Below, piece after piece: positions 4,236 to 12,116 of a stretch of 12,116 bases of DNA. This DNA is from an uncultured Ruthenibacterium sp. (GTDB lineage Bacteria > Bacillota > Clostridia > Oscillospirales > Ruminococcaceae): NCBI GenBank assembly GCA_910587145.1, contig CAJUMH010000042.1:1-12116 (forward strand), read 5' to 3'. The notes under the pieces were generated by a model, which searched no databases, was not told where the DNA came from, and worked only from the letters and a program-made list of their open reading frames with translations. The number at the start of each line of letters is the position of its first letter. Within the stretch, counting starts at the first letter, position 1. The position numbers were made by a program, and so were the translations under genes.

Positions 4236-7200
4236 ATGGAACAAAACAAACAGCATATTACCGCGCCGCTCTACGACCCGCGCTTTGAGCACGACGCCTG
4301 CGGCATTGGCGCGGTGGTGGATATTCATGGCCGCCAAAGCCACCAAACGGTGGACGATGCGCTGAAGATCGTAGAAAAGCTGGAGCATCGGGCCGGGAAA
4401 GACGCCGAGGGGCAAACGGGTGACGGTGTGGGCATTCTGCTGCAGATATCGCATGGCTTTTTTCAAAAAGCCATGTCGGGCCTTGGCTTTTCTCTGGGTG
4501 ATGCACGGGATTACGGGGTAGGGATGTTCTTCTTTCCGCAAGATCCGCTGCGCCGCGGCCAGGCAAAAAAGATGTTCGAGATCATTGTAAAAAAAGAGGG
4601 CATGCAGTTTTTGGGCTGGCGCAGCGTGCCAACAAGGCCCGAGGTGCTGGGGCAAAAGGCGCTTGCCAAAATGCCCTGCATCGAACAGGCCTTTCTCGAG
4701 CGGCCGGCCAATGCGGCGCGCGGGCTGGAATTTGACAGACGGCTCTATCTGGTGCGCAGGGTATTTGAACAATCCAACGATAATACCTATGTGGCGTCGC
4801 TTTCCAGCCGCACCGTTGTATATAAGGGTATGTTTTTGGTAAATCAGCTGCGGCAATTTTACCCGGATCTGCAGGATGCGGACTATGAATCCGCGCTTGC
4901 GCTGGTGCATTCCCGCTTTTCTACCAATACCGATCCCTCATGGGAACGGGCCCACCCTAACCGGCTGATCCTGCACAACGGAGAGATCAACACCATCCGG
5001 GGCAATGCCGACCGCATGCTGGCCCGTGAGGAAACGATGCACGCTCCGGTATGGGAAAAAGAGATAGACAAGGTGCTGCCGGTGGTGGATGTGCGCGGTT
5101 CGGATTCGGCCATGCTGGACAACACCCTTGAATTTTTGGTGATGAGCGGCATCGAATTGCCCCTTGCCGTGATGATCTGCATTCCGGAGCCATGGCAGAA
5201 AAACAAAAGCCTCTCCCGCGCGCGGCGGAATCTTTACCAATACTATGCCGTGATGATGGAGCCGTGGGACGGCCCGGCTGCCATTCTGTTTTCGGACGGT
5301 GATCAGGTGGGCGCCGTGCTGGACCGCAACGGCCTGCGCCCCGCCCGGTACTATCTCACCGATGACGGGCGGCTGATCCTTGCCTCCGAGGTAGGCGTGC
5401 TGGAACTTGACCCCGCCCATATTATCCAAAAATCCCGGCTGGAGCCGGGCAAGATGCTTTTGGTGGATACGGTAAAAGGCCGGGTGATCGCGGACGACGA
5501 GATCAAAGAGGGATACGCCGGACGCAACCCCTACGGAGAATGGCTGGATCGGAACCTGGTGCGGCTGCAGGATCTGCCCATTCCCAACCGGCGCGTCGAA
5601 CGGATCGATCCGCAGGCACTGGCGCGGCTGCAAAAGGCGTTTGGCTATCACTACGAAGATTTGAAAAACACCATTTTGCCCATGGCGCGCACCGGGGCGG
5701 AGGCCACCGCCGCGATGGGCGTTGATATCCCTTTGGCGGTGCTTTCGGAACACGACCAGCCGCTTTTCAATTACTTCAAGCAGATGTTCGCGCAGGTAAC
5801 CAATCCTCCCATCGACGCCATCCGGGAAGAAATCGTTACCGATACCACCGTTTATCTTGGGGACGACGGCAACCTGCTGGCCGAGAATGCCGAAAACTGC
5901 CGCGTGCTGCAGGTGCATCATCCCATCCTTACCTGTTTGGATCTTATGAAGATCCGCGCGATGGAACTGCCCGGCTTTCGGGTGGAAACCGTATCGATCC
6001 TCCACTACAAAAACACCCCGCTGAAGCGCGCGCTCGACCAGATGCGGATCGCCGCAGACCGGGCCTTCCGGAACGGCGCCAACATCATCATCCTTTCGGA
6101 CCGTGGCGTGGACGAAAACCATGTGGCGATCCCTTCGCTGCTGGCGGTTTCGGCGTTGGAGCAGCATCTGGTGCGTACCCGCAAGCGCACGGCGGTATCG
6201 GTGATCCTCGAATCGGCCGAGCCGCGGGATGTACATCATTTTGCTGCGCTGCTGGGCTACGGGGCAAGGGCGATCAACCCCTATCTGGCGCACGCCTCCA
6301 TTGAACGCCTGATCGATCAGGGCCTGCTGGATAAGGAGCCGCACGCCGCCATCGACGCTTACAATGCCGCCGTGCTGCACGGCATTGTGAAAATCGCCTC
6401 CAAAATGGGCATTTCCACTGTGCAGTCCTATCAATCCGCGCAGATTTTCGAGGCAGTCGGCATTGCAAAAGACGTTGTGGACGAATATTTTACCAATACC
6501 GTTTCGCGCATTGGCGGCATTGGGCTTGAAGAGATCGGGCAGATGGTGGAGCGCAACCACTCTAAGGCCTTTGATCCTCTTGGGCTCACGGTGGACGAAA
6601 CGCTTGATTCCGCCGGCGCGCACAAGGCCCGCTTTGGGCAGGAGGATCATCTGTACGATCCCCGCACCATCCATCTGCTGCAGGAGGCGACCCGGCGGGG
6701 CGACTATGCGCTGTTCCGGGAATATTCTGCGCTGGTGGACGACGCGCAAAGACCTCATACGCTGCGCGGCCTGCTGGAGATGCGGTACGCGGCCGAGCCG
6801 CTGCCCCTCGAGGAGGTGGAGAGCGTCGATTCCATCGTCAGGCGATTCAAAACCGGGGCCATGAGCTATGGATCCATCTCACAGGAGGCGCACGAATGCC
6901 TTGCTGCCGCCATGAACCGATTGGGCGGACGCTCCAATTCCGGCGAGGGAGGCGAGGAGCCCCAGCGCCTGCGCTCGGAACACTGCTCCGCCATCAAGCA
7001 GGTGGCGTCCGGCCGGTTCGGCGTTACAAGCGAATATCTTGTAAGCGCAAAAGAGATCCAAATCAAGATGGCACAGGGGGCAAAGCCGGGCGAGGGAGGC
7101 CATCTGCCGGGCGGAAAGGTATATCCCTGGATTGCAAAAACCCGCCATGCAACCCCCGGCGTGGCGCTGATCTCACCGCCGCCGCACCACGATATTTATT

Positions 7201-8774
7201 CCATTGAAGATCTTGCACAGCTGATCTACGATTTAAAAAACGCCAACTGCGAGGCCCGCATCTCGGTAAAGCTGGTGAGTGAGGCGGGAGTGGGAACAGT
7301 GTCTGCGGGTGTGGCCAAAGCCGGCGCACAGGTGGTGCTGATCTCCGGCCACGACGGCGGCACCGGCGCGGCGCCCCGCACCTCCATCCATCACGCAGGC
7401 CTGCCCTGGGAGCTGGGCCTGGCCGAAACGCACCAGACCCTGATCCAAAACGGGCTGCGCTCCCGGGTGGTGCTGGAAACCGACGGCAAGCTGATGAGCG
7501 GCCGGGATGTGGCCATCGCCTGCATGCTGGGCGCGGAGGAATTCGGCTTTGCCACCGCCCCGCTGGTAACGATGGGCTGCGTGATGATGCGGGTATGCAA
7601 TCTGGATACCTGCCCCGTTGGCATCGCAACCCAAAACCCCGAGCTGCGCAGGCGGTTTTCGGGCAAGCCGGAATATGTTATCAACTTTATGCGTTTTGCC
7701 GCGCAGGAACTGCGGGAGCATATGGCAAAGCTTGGCGTGCCAAGCGTGGACGAGCTGGTGGGCCGCACCGATCTTTTGCAGGTGCGGCCGCAGGCCGCAG
7801 GTAGCCGGGCCAAAGCGGTGGATCTCTCTGCGATCCTGAACCGATCCGGTGCTTTGGACAGCAAGACCCATTTTGACCCTGCCGACGCCTACAACTTTCG
7901 GCTGGAAGAAACACTGGATTTGCGCGTGCTGGAAAAGAAGCTGCAGCGCGCCCTGAAAAACGGCCAAAAGGCAAGTGTCCGGCTAAAGGTAAGTTCCACC
8001 GACCGGGCCCTTGGCACCATCCTCGGCTCGGACATCACTCGCCGGCACGGCAGCAGTCTGCCGGACGATACGCTGACGGTAAACTGCACCGGCGGCGGAG
8101 GGCAATCGTTTGGGGCGTTTATTCCCAAAGGGCTCACGCTGACGCTGGAGGGCGATTCCAACGATTACTTCGGCAAGGGGTTGTCCGGCGGCAAGCTGGC
8201 GGTCTTTCCGCCCAAAAACGCGCCCATTGTGCCGGGCGAAAATATCATCATCGGCAATGTGGCACTGTACGGCGCCACATCCGGCAAGGCGTTTATCAAC
8301 GGCATGGCCGGCGAACGGTTCGCGGTGCGCAATTCCGGGGCGGCTGCGGTGGTGGAAGGTGTGGGCGACCACGGCTGCGAATACATGACAGGGGGCAGGG
8401 TCGTCGTGCTCGGGCCTATCGGTAAAAATTTTGCCGCGGGCATGAGCGGCGGCATCGCCTATGTTTGGGACGAAAGCAGGGATCTTTACCTTCGGGTGAA
8501 CAAGAAACTGGTTTCTCTGGAACCGGTTTGCGAAAAGCACGATCTGGAAGAACTGCGCGGCCTGCTTGCCGAGCACCTTGCGGCCACCGGCTCGCCGCGG
8601 GCCAAAGAGATCCTTGCGCATTTTGAACAGGCCGCGAGCTGCTTTAAAAAAATCCTGCCGCGCGATTACGACAGGATGCTGCGGGCAATCGCGCAGTATC
8701 AGGAACGCGGCCTTGGGCCGGACGCGGCCGAGATCGAAGCATTTTACGCCACGGCAAAAGGAGGGGTACGGTAA
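4236..8774 (+). CDS. gltB: Glutamate synthase (GOGAT), large subunit
   Basis: The large (alpha) subunit of bacterial glutamate synthase transfers the amide nitrogen of glutamine to 2-oxoglutarate, giving two glutamates. It has 1512 residues, full length for the family. Residues 1-21 look like the short propeptide; Cys22 (HDACGIG) is the amidotransferase nucleophile after cleavage. The class II glutaminase domain runs to about residue 430, with LHNGEINTIRGN (246-257) and DRNGLRPARY (363-372). A central domain follows, then the FMN-binding synthase barrel from GAMSYGS (874-880) with GRSNSGEGGE. Cys1115, Cys1121 and Cys1126 in GCVMMRVCNLDTCPVG are the ligands of the [3Fe-4S] cluster. The C-terminal beta-helix domain begins near NCTGGGGQSFGAF (about 1283). 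AGAGG precedes the ATG by 7 nt. The stop overlaps the gltD start (TAATG), so the subunits are co-translated. Called gltA in Bacillus and some clostridia. No defects seen. Confidence 0.97.
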   Translation: MEQNKQHITAPLYDPRFEHDACGIGAVVDIHGRQSHQTVDDALKIVEKLEHRAGKDAEGQTGDGVGILLQISHGFFQKAMSGLGFSLGDARDYGVGMFFFPQDPLRRGQAKKMFEIIVKKEGMQFLGWRSVPTRPEVLGQKALAKMPCIEQAFLERPANAARGLEFDRRLYLVRRVFEQSNDNTYVASLSSRTVVYKGMFLVNQLRQFYPDLQDADYESALALVHSRFSTNTDPSWERAHPNRLILHNGEINTIRGNADRMLAREETMHAPVWEKEIDKVLPVVDVRGSDSAMLDNTLEFLVMSGIELPLAVMICIPEPWQKNKSLSRARRNLYQYYAVMMEPWDGPAAILFSDGDQVGAVLDRNGLRPARYYLTDDGRLILASEVGVLELDPAHIIQKSRLEPGKMLLVDTVKGRVIADDEIKEGYAGRNPYGEWLDRNLVRLQDLPIPNRRVERIDPQALARLQKAFGYHYEDLKNTILPMARTGAEATAAMGVDIPLAVLSEHDQPLFNYFKQMFAQVTNPPIDAIREEIVTDTTVYLGDDGNLLAENAENCRVLQVHHPILTCLDLMKIRAMELPGFRVETVSILHYKNTPLKRALDQMRIAADRAFRNGANIIILSDRGVDENHVAIPSLLAVSALEQHLVRTRKRTAVSVILESAEPRDVHHFAALLGYGARAINPYLAHASIERLIDQGLLDKEPHAAIDAYNAAVLHGIVKIASKMGISTVQSYQSAQIFEAVGIAKDVVDEYFTNTVSRIGGIGLEEIGQMVERNHSKAFDPLGLTVDETLDSAGAHKARFGQEDHLYDPRTIHLLQEATRRGDYALFREYSALVDDAQRPHTLRGLLEMRYAAEPLPLEEVESVDSIVRRFKTGAMSYGSISQEAHECLAAAMNRLGGRSNSGEGGEEPQRLRSEHCSAIKQVASGRFGVTSEYLVSAKEIQIKMAQGAKPGEGGHLPGGKVYPWIAKTRHATPGVALISPPPHHDIYSIEDLAQLIYDLKNANCEARISVKLVSEAGVGTVSAGVAKAGAQVVLISGHDGGTGAAPRTSIHHAGLPWELGLAETHQTLIQNGLRSRVVLETDGKLMSGRDVAIACMLGAEEFGFATAPLVTMGCVMMRVCNLDTCPVGIATQNPELRRRFSGKPEYVINFMRFAAQELREHMAKLGVPSVDELVGRTDLLQVRPQAAGSRAKAVDLSAILNRSGALDSKTHFDPADAYNFRLEETLDLRVLEKKLQRALKNGQKASVRLKVSSTDRALGTILGSDITRRHGSSLPDDTLTVNCTGGGGQSFGAFIPKGLTLTLEGDSNDYFGKGLSGGKLAVFPPKNAPIVPGENIIIGNVALYGATSGKAFINGMAGERFAVRNSGAAAVVEGVGDHGCEYMTGGRVVVLGPIGKNFAAGMSGGIAYVWDESRDLYLRVNKKLVSLEPVCEKHDLEELRGLLAEHLAATGSPRAKEILAHFEQAASCFKKILPRDYDRMLRAIAQYQERGLGPDAAEIEAFYATAKGGVR
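8757..8764 (+). promoter_or_regulatory. Strong ribosome binding site of gltD inside the end of gltB
   Basis: AAAGGAGG lies 9 nt before the ATG at 8774, within the last codons of gltB. It supports independent as well as coupled initiation and fixes the gltD start. Confidence 0.8.
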
Positions 8775-10258
8775 TGGGAAAACCAACCGGATTTTTGGAA
8801 TACCGGCGCATGAACTGCCTCGCTGAGCTGCCCGAAGAACGGATCAAACACTGGAATGAATTCCACGCTTTGCAAAAGGAGGACGAACGCCGCCGGCAGG
8901 GGGGCCGCTGCATGGATTGCGGCGTGCCCTTCTGCCAATCCGGCGTACAGCTGGCCGGCATGTTCACCGGCTGTCCGCTGCACAACCTGATCCCGGAATG
9001 GAACGATCTTGTTTACAGCGGCAGCGACGGCCTTGCCTTTGAACGACTGCGCAAAACAAATAACTTCCCCGAGTTTACCGGGCGGGTCTGTCCTGCGCTC
9101 TGCGAGGCCGCCTGCACCTGCGGGCTGCACGATGAACCTGTAACAGTGCGGGAAAACGAGCTTGCCATTGTGGAAAGCGCCTGGCGGGAAGGACGCATCC
9201 GGCCAAATCCGCCCAAGGTGCGCACCGGCAAACGGGTGGCGGTGGTCGGCAGCGGCCCGGCCGGGCTTGCCGCCGCCGATCAGCTCAACCACAGGGGGCA
9301 TACCGTAACCGTCTTCGAGCGGGAAGACCGGGTCGGGGGACTGCTGATGTATGGTGTCCCAAATATGAAACTGGAAAAACAGATCGTACAGCGCCGCACC
9401 GGGCTAATGGCCGCCGAGGGAGTGGAATTTTGCACCGGATGCGATGTGGGCCGCACGCTCTCTGCGCGGCAGCTGCGGGAGGAATACGATGCAGTGATCC
9501 TATGCTGCGGCGCAAAAAAGCCACGGACGCTTGCGGCGGCCGCGGGCGTGGACGGAGCATCTTTCGCGGTGGATTTTCTTGCCGGCGCCACCCGTGCGCT
9601 GCTGGACGGGGCTGCCCCGGCCGGCTGCTGCGTGAGCGCCGCGGGCAAGGACGTGGTGATTGTCGGCGGCGGCGATACCGGAAACGACTGTGTGGGAACC
9701 GCTCTTCGGATGGGCTGTCGTTCTGTGGTGCAGCTTGAAATGATGCCAAAGAGCCCGGAGAAGCGCACCGCAGAGAATCCATGGCCTCAGTGGCCGTGCA
9801 TTTGCAAAACCGATTATGGCCAGGAGGAGGCCGCTGCTGTCTTTGGCGCGGATCCCCGCCGCTACCAGACCACCATAAAAGAGTGCCGTACCGACGAAAC
9901 GGGCGCGCTGCGCGCGGTGGTTACGGTGCGGCTGGAGCCAAAGGAGGAAAACGGCCGGCGACGGATGGAAGAGGTGCCCGGCAGCGAAGAGGAGCTGCCA
10001 TGCCAAATGCTGCTCATCGCGGCAGGCTTTCTGGGCCCGGAAGATTACATCGCCGAGGCCTTCGCACTGCCGCGCGATGCACGCTCGAACATTGCAACAG
10101 CGCCGGGAACCTTTTCTGTTGAGGCCCAAAACGGCAGGGTATTTGCCGCTGGGGATATGCGGCGCGGGCAGTCTCTGGTGGTGTGGGCTATCGCCGAAGG
10201 GCGCGCTGCTGCCGAGGAGGCCGATGCATTTTTGATGGGCTACAGCAATCCCGTTTAA
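8774..10258 (+). CDS. gltD: Glutamate synthase, NAD(P)H-dependent small subunit
   Basis: The small (beta) subunit takes electrons from NAD(P)H through FAD and passes them via iron-sulfur clusters to the large subunit. It has 494 residues, normal length. The N-terminal region has two cysteine groups that bind [4Fe-4S] clusters: Cys46, Cys49, Cys54 (CMDCGVPFC) with Cys67, and Cys106, Cys110, Cys114 and Cys116 (CPALCEAACTC). The FAD site is VVGSGPAG (157-164), followed by GGLLMYGVPNMKLEK (188-202). The NAD(P)H site is VVIVGGGDTGND (294-305). The second FAD motif is GRVFAAGDMRRGQSLVVWAI (454-473). Its ATG overlaps the gltB stop by one base, and a strong AAAGGAGG lies 9 nt upstream. Related reductases such as dihydropyrimidine dehydrogenase subunits share this fold, but position behind gltB and full-length agreement settle the call. 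It is the last gene of the + strand cluster. Confidence 0.96.
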   Translation: MGKPTGFLEYRRMNCLAELPEERIKHWNEFHALQKEDERRRQGGRCMDCGVPFCQSGVQLAGMFTGCPLHNLIPEWNDLVYSGSDGLAFERLRKTNNFPEFTGRVCPALCEAACTCGLHDEPVTVRENELAIVESAWREGRIRPNPPKVRTGKRVAVVGSGPAGLAAADQLNHRGHTVTVFEREDRVGGLLMYGVPNMKLEKQIVQRRTGLMAAEGVEFCTGCDVGRTLSARQLREEYDAVILCCGAKKPRTLAAAAGVDGASFAVDFLAGATRALLDGAAPAGCCVSAAGKDVVIVGGGDTGNDCVGTALRMGCRSVVQLEMMPKSPEKRTAENPWPQWPCICKTDYGQEEAAAVFGADPRRYQTTIKECRTDETGALRAVVTVRLEPKEENGRRRMEEVPGSEEELPCQMLLIAAGFLGPEDYIAEAFALPRDARSNIATAPGTFSVEAQNGRVFAAGDMRRGQSLVVWAIAEGRAAAEEADAFLMGYSNPV

Positions 10259-10395
10259 GGCAAAGAAACTGGTAAAATACAGGATTTTTTGCGGTTTCGG
10301 AAAGGTGTGCGGCAGCTTTGGCCCGAAAAACAGGTTTCCGCTTTGCGCATTTCGCAAACAGGCCTTCGACTGTAACCGTTCCATTCCGGGTGGGG
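10259..10395. other. Intergenic gap between convergent gltD and the ABC permease gene
   Basis: No credible gene is present. TTTTTT occurs at 10285-10290 behind only a weak AAAAT/ATTTT stem. TTTGCG (10342-10347) and CGCAAA (10353-10358) form a perfect 6-bp stem with a 5-nt loop, but neither strand has a T-run directly after it. A bidirectional terminator is expected between converging genes, yet I cannot point to a strong one. Confidence 0.5.
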
Positions 10396-12116
10396 TCAGT
10401 CCACCGCCTTGATCCGCTCTACGAGAGAAAGCCGTCTGGTATAGCGAACCGCGCAGACGGAGAATACCGACTGCACTAAGAGCAGCGCGGCTCCGAACAA
10501 CAGCACATGGAGCACCGGGAAATGATAGGTGAGCGTCCCGAACATACCGATCCGGTCGAACACCCGGCACACGGCCAGACTGCATGCCGTCCCCAGAGTC
10601 AGGGTGACCAACAGGGTAATCCCCACATAGTACAGGCACTCAAAGGACAGCATCCTGGACAGTTGCCGGCCGCTCATGCCAACGGACTGGAACACACCGA
10701 ACTCCTGCTGGCGGGTGAGCAGATTGGTAATGAGCGTATTGGCGAGGTTGATCAGGGAAAAGACGAAGATAAAAACCAGAATGCCGTAGTCTCTTGCCAG
10801 TTCTCCCCGCAGGCCGCGCTCCAGCTCGGCGGACAGGTCGTCCAGGCCGGAGACCGCCACCCGCTGGTCGGACACTGCGCCGAACACCGCCCGCCGCAGT
10901 TGATCGCTGTCCTGCTCCGTGTGGAGATTGACATAGCCGGTAAAGTCCGAAATCTCAGGATAAAGGGTGGACAGCTCCTCCTCGGGCAGAATGAAGAAGT
11001 GGGACGAGCTGCCGATCTGAACATCCTGAACAATGCCCATCACCGTATAGGTTTTCGTCTGCCCGTTGTAGCAGGAAACGGTAATGCTATCCCCAATCTG
11101 ATAGCCGGTCCGATAGATTTCCTTCAGCGCGCTGCCAGCGGGACAGACCAGGATGCCGTCCCCGTCCAGCAGCTGCCGGTAGTCCACGGTTCCCTCCAGG
11201 ACCCCGCCGCCCCCGTACATCTCCGCCATATCCTCCCGGGAAATGCCCCTGACAACGAACGGCTCATGCTCGCTGTTGCCTGGAATGGCGCTGATGGCGG
11301 GAATCTCCACGCAGGTCAGGTTGTAGGCCGTGACATAATCCACGCCGGGAAGGGCGGCCAGCTCCTCCCGCAGAGTTTGGCCCAGAGGGTTCTCCTTCTG
11401 CATCTCCACAAATTCCCGGCCCGCGAAGTCCTCATATTGCAGCAGATACTGGCTCCGGTCCCCGAACTGGGACTGGGCCATTTCTTTCACGTCCACTGAA
11501 TTTGCGTAGGCGGAAACGCACAGCAGCAGAATCCCGGTCAGGCCCAGGGAGAGGGTGGTAACGAACGCCTTTTTCCGGTTCCGGGAGAAGTTCATCCAGG
11601 CCAGACGGGGCATGGTCAGGCGGCGGTGGAGCTGCCTGGAAACGCTGGGACTCTGCTGCTGGGAATAGGCAGTGGTGCGGATGGCCTCAATGGCGGAGAC
11701 CTTTCCTGCCATCGCCATGGGTTTTTGAGTGGCGATTAGGACGGTGCCATAGGTCAGGAGGGAAACCACCACCCCGGACCGGATATTGTCACCCCAGGAC
11801 CAGTAGCCTGGGACTGCAATCAGCGCAATACCTGCGGCGCAGAGCAGCCCCAGGGGGATGGCGATAGCGGTCAGGAAGCGCCGCTCCCGCTTGACCACCC
11901 GCTTCAACTGCTTCGGTGTAGTCCCCAGCACCTTCAGGCGGCCATATTCCCGCATTTTGCCCATGACGGAGATGTAAAAGATGTTGTAAATCACGATGGC
12001 GCAGACCACGGCGATCAAGAGCGCCGCAGCATAGACCTCCATCCCGTTTCCAAGGTACAGATCCACCATGCCGAAGTAGCTGGAGCTGTAAAAGGTGCGG
12101 TCCTCCGGGATGCCCA
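10396..12116 (-). CDS. FtsX/MacB-type ABC transporter permease (partial, N-terminus outside window)
   Basis: The frame is open to the window edge. Codons before the ATG at 12069 read GIPEDRTFYSSSYFG without a stop, so that ATG is probably internal and the gene starts beyond 12116. Numbering from that Met, membrane segments lie near 12-34, 65-86, 99-115, 168-188, 428-449, 477-502 and 518-540. An extracytoplasmic domain of about 230 residues spans 190-425. This fits the end of one FtsX repeat plus a complete second repeat. The conserved cytoplasmic motif appears twice: EYGRLKVLGTTPKQLKR (41-57) and EFGVFQSVGMSGRQLSR (456-472). The tail LSLVERIKAVD is typical of the family. Such permeases work with an ABC ATPase, often encoded next door, in lipoprotein, peptide or antibiotic export or sensing. 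Which substrate applies cannot be told, and the partner gene would be outside the window. It converges on gltD and shows no link to nitrogen metabolism. Confidence 0.85.
   Translation of the reverse strand, partial: GIPEDRTFYSSSYFGMVDLYLGNGMEVYAAALLIAVVCAIVIYNIFYISVMGKMREYGRLKVLGTTPKQLKRVVKRERRFLTAIAIPLGLLCAAGIALIAVPGYWSWGDNIRSGVVVSLLTYGTVLIATQKPMAMAGKVSAIEAIRTTAYSQQQSPSVSRQLHRRLTMPRLAWMNFSRNRKKAFVTTLSLGLTGILLLCVSAYANSVDVKEMAQSQFGDRSQYLLQYEDFAGREFVEMQKENPLGQTLREELAALPGVDYVTAYNLTCVEIPAISAIPGNSEHEPFVVRGISREDMAEMYGGGGVLEGTVDYRQLLDGDGILVCPAGSALKEIYRTGYQIGDSITVSCYNGQTKTYTVMGIVQDVQIGSSSHFFILPEEELSTLYPEISDFTGYVNLHTEQDSDQLRRAVFGAVSDQRVAVSGLDDLSAELERGLRGELARDYGILVFIFVFSLINLANTLITNLLTRQQEFGVFQSVGMSGRQLSRMLSFECLYYVGITLLVTLTLGTACSLAVCRVFDRIGMFGTLTYHFPVLHVLLFGAALLLVQSVFSVCAVRYTRRLSLVERIKAVD

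Noticed and set aside
4938..6758. A 606-codon open frame on the minus strand opposite gltB
   Set aside because: It lies wholly within gltB, its product is rich in His, Arg and Gln with no family resemblance, and it has no promoter or ribosome binding site of note.
10507..11499. A 330-codon + strand frame opposite the ABC permease
   Set aside because: The minus-strand frame shows clear FtsX motifs and membrane segments; the + strand product is a low-complexity shadow.

Overview
The window reads as a nitrogen-assimilation locus from a GC-rich member of the Firmicutes, most likely class Clostridia (perhaps an Oscillospirales-type gut anaerobe). The placement is inferred from three things: a Bacillus/Clostridium-type glutamine synthetase without an adenylylation tyrosine, an ANTAR-domain regulator directly behind glnA followed by the two glutamate synthase genes (the order I recall from solventogenic clostridia, where the regulator is called NitR), and strong AGGAGG-type ribosome binding sites. 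The species cannot be named from the sequence alone.

Layout on the + strand. Bases 1-52 probably hold the last codons of an unidentified gene, followed by a weak terminator-like hairpin. asnB (179-1762) encodes glutamine-dependent asparagine synthetase. A 311-nt gap follows, with a textbook sigma-A promoter (TTGACA, 17 bp, TATACT), an inverted repeat over its -35 box, and a short leader holding a strong intrinsic terminator. That terminator overlaps a small alternative hairpin with an A..G.. hexaloop. glnA (2074-3405) follows, and one base after its stop an ANTAR-type RNA-binding antiterminator (3407-3952) with a degenerate receiver domain. A 283-nt gap before gltB is full of structure: two terminator-like hairpins, a third perfect stem, three 23-24 bp tandem repeats, a nested 12-bp inverted repeat and a small hairpin covering the Shine-Dalgarno sequence. 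gltB (4236-8774) and gltD (8774-10258) overlap by one base and encode the two glutamate synthase subunits. After a 137-nt gap, a convergent minus-strand gene (10396 to the window end) encodes the C-terminal part of an FtsX/MacB-type ABC transporter permease unrelated to nitrogen metabolism.

How the genes work together. GlnA fixes ammonium into glutamine; GltBD uses glutamine and 2-oxoglutarate to make glutamate (GS-GOGAT cycle); AsnB uses glutamine to make asparagine. The ANTAR protein is the obvious local regulator. The best lead in the window is that it controls the glnA leader, and perhaps read-through into gltBD, by antitermination. This is inferred from the RNA structures and gene order and is not demonstrated here. 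I see no mobile element, CRISPR array, tRNA or rRNA.
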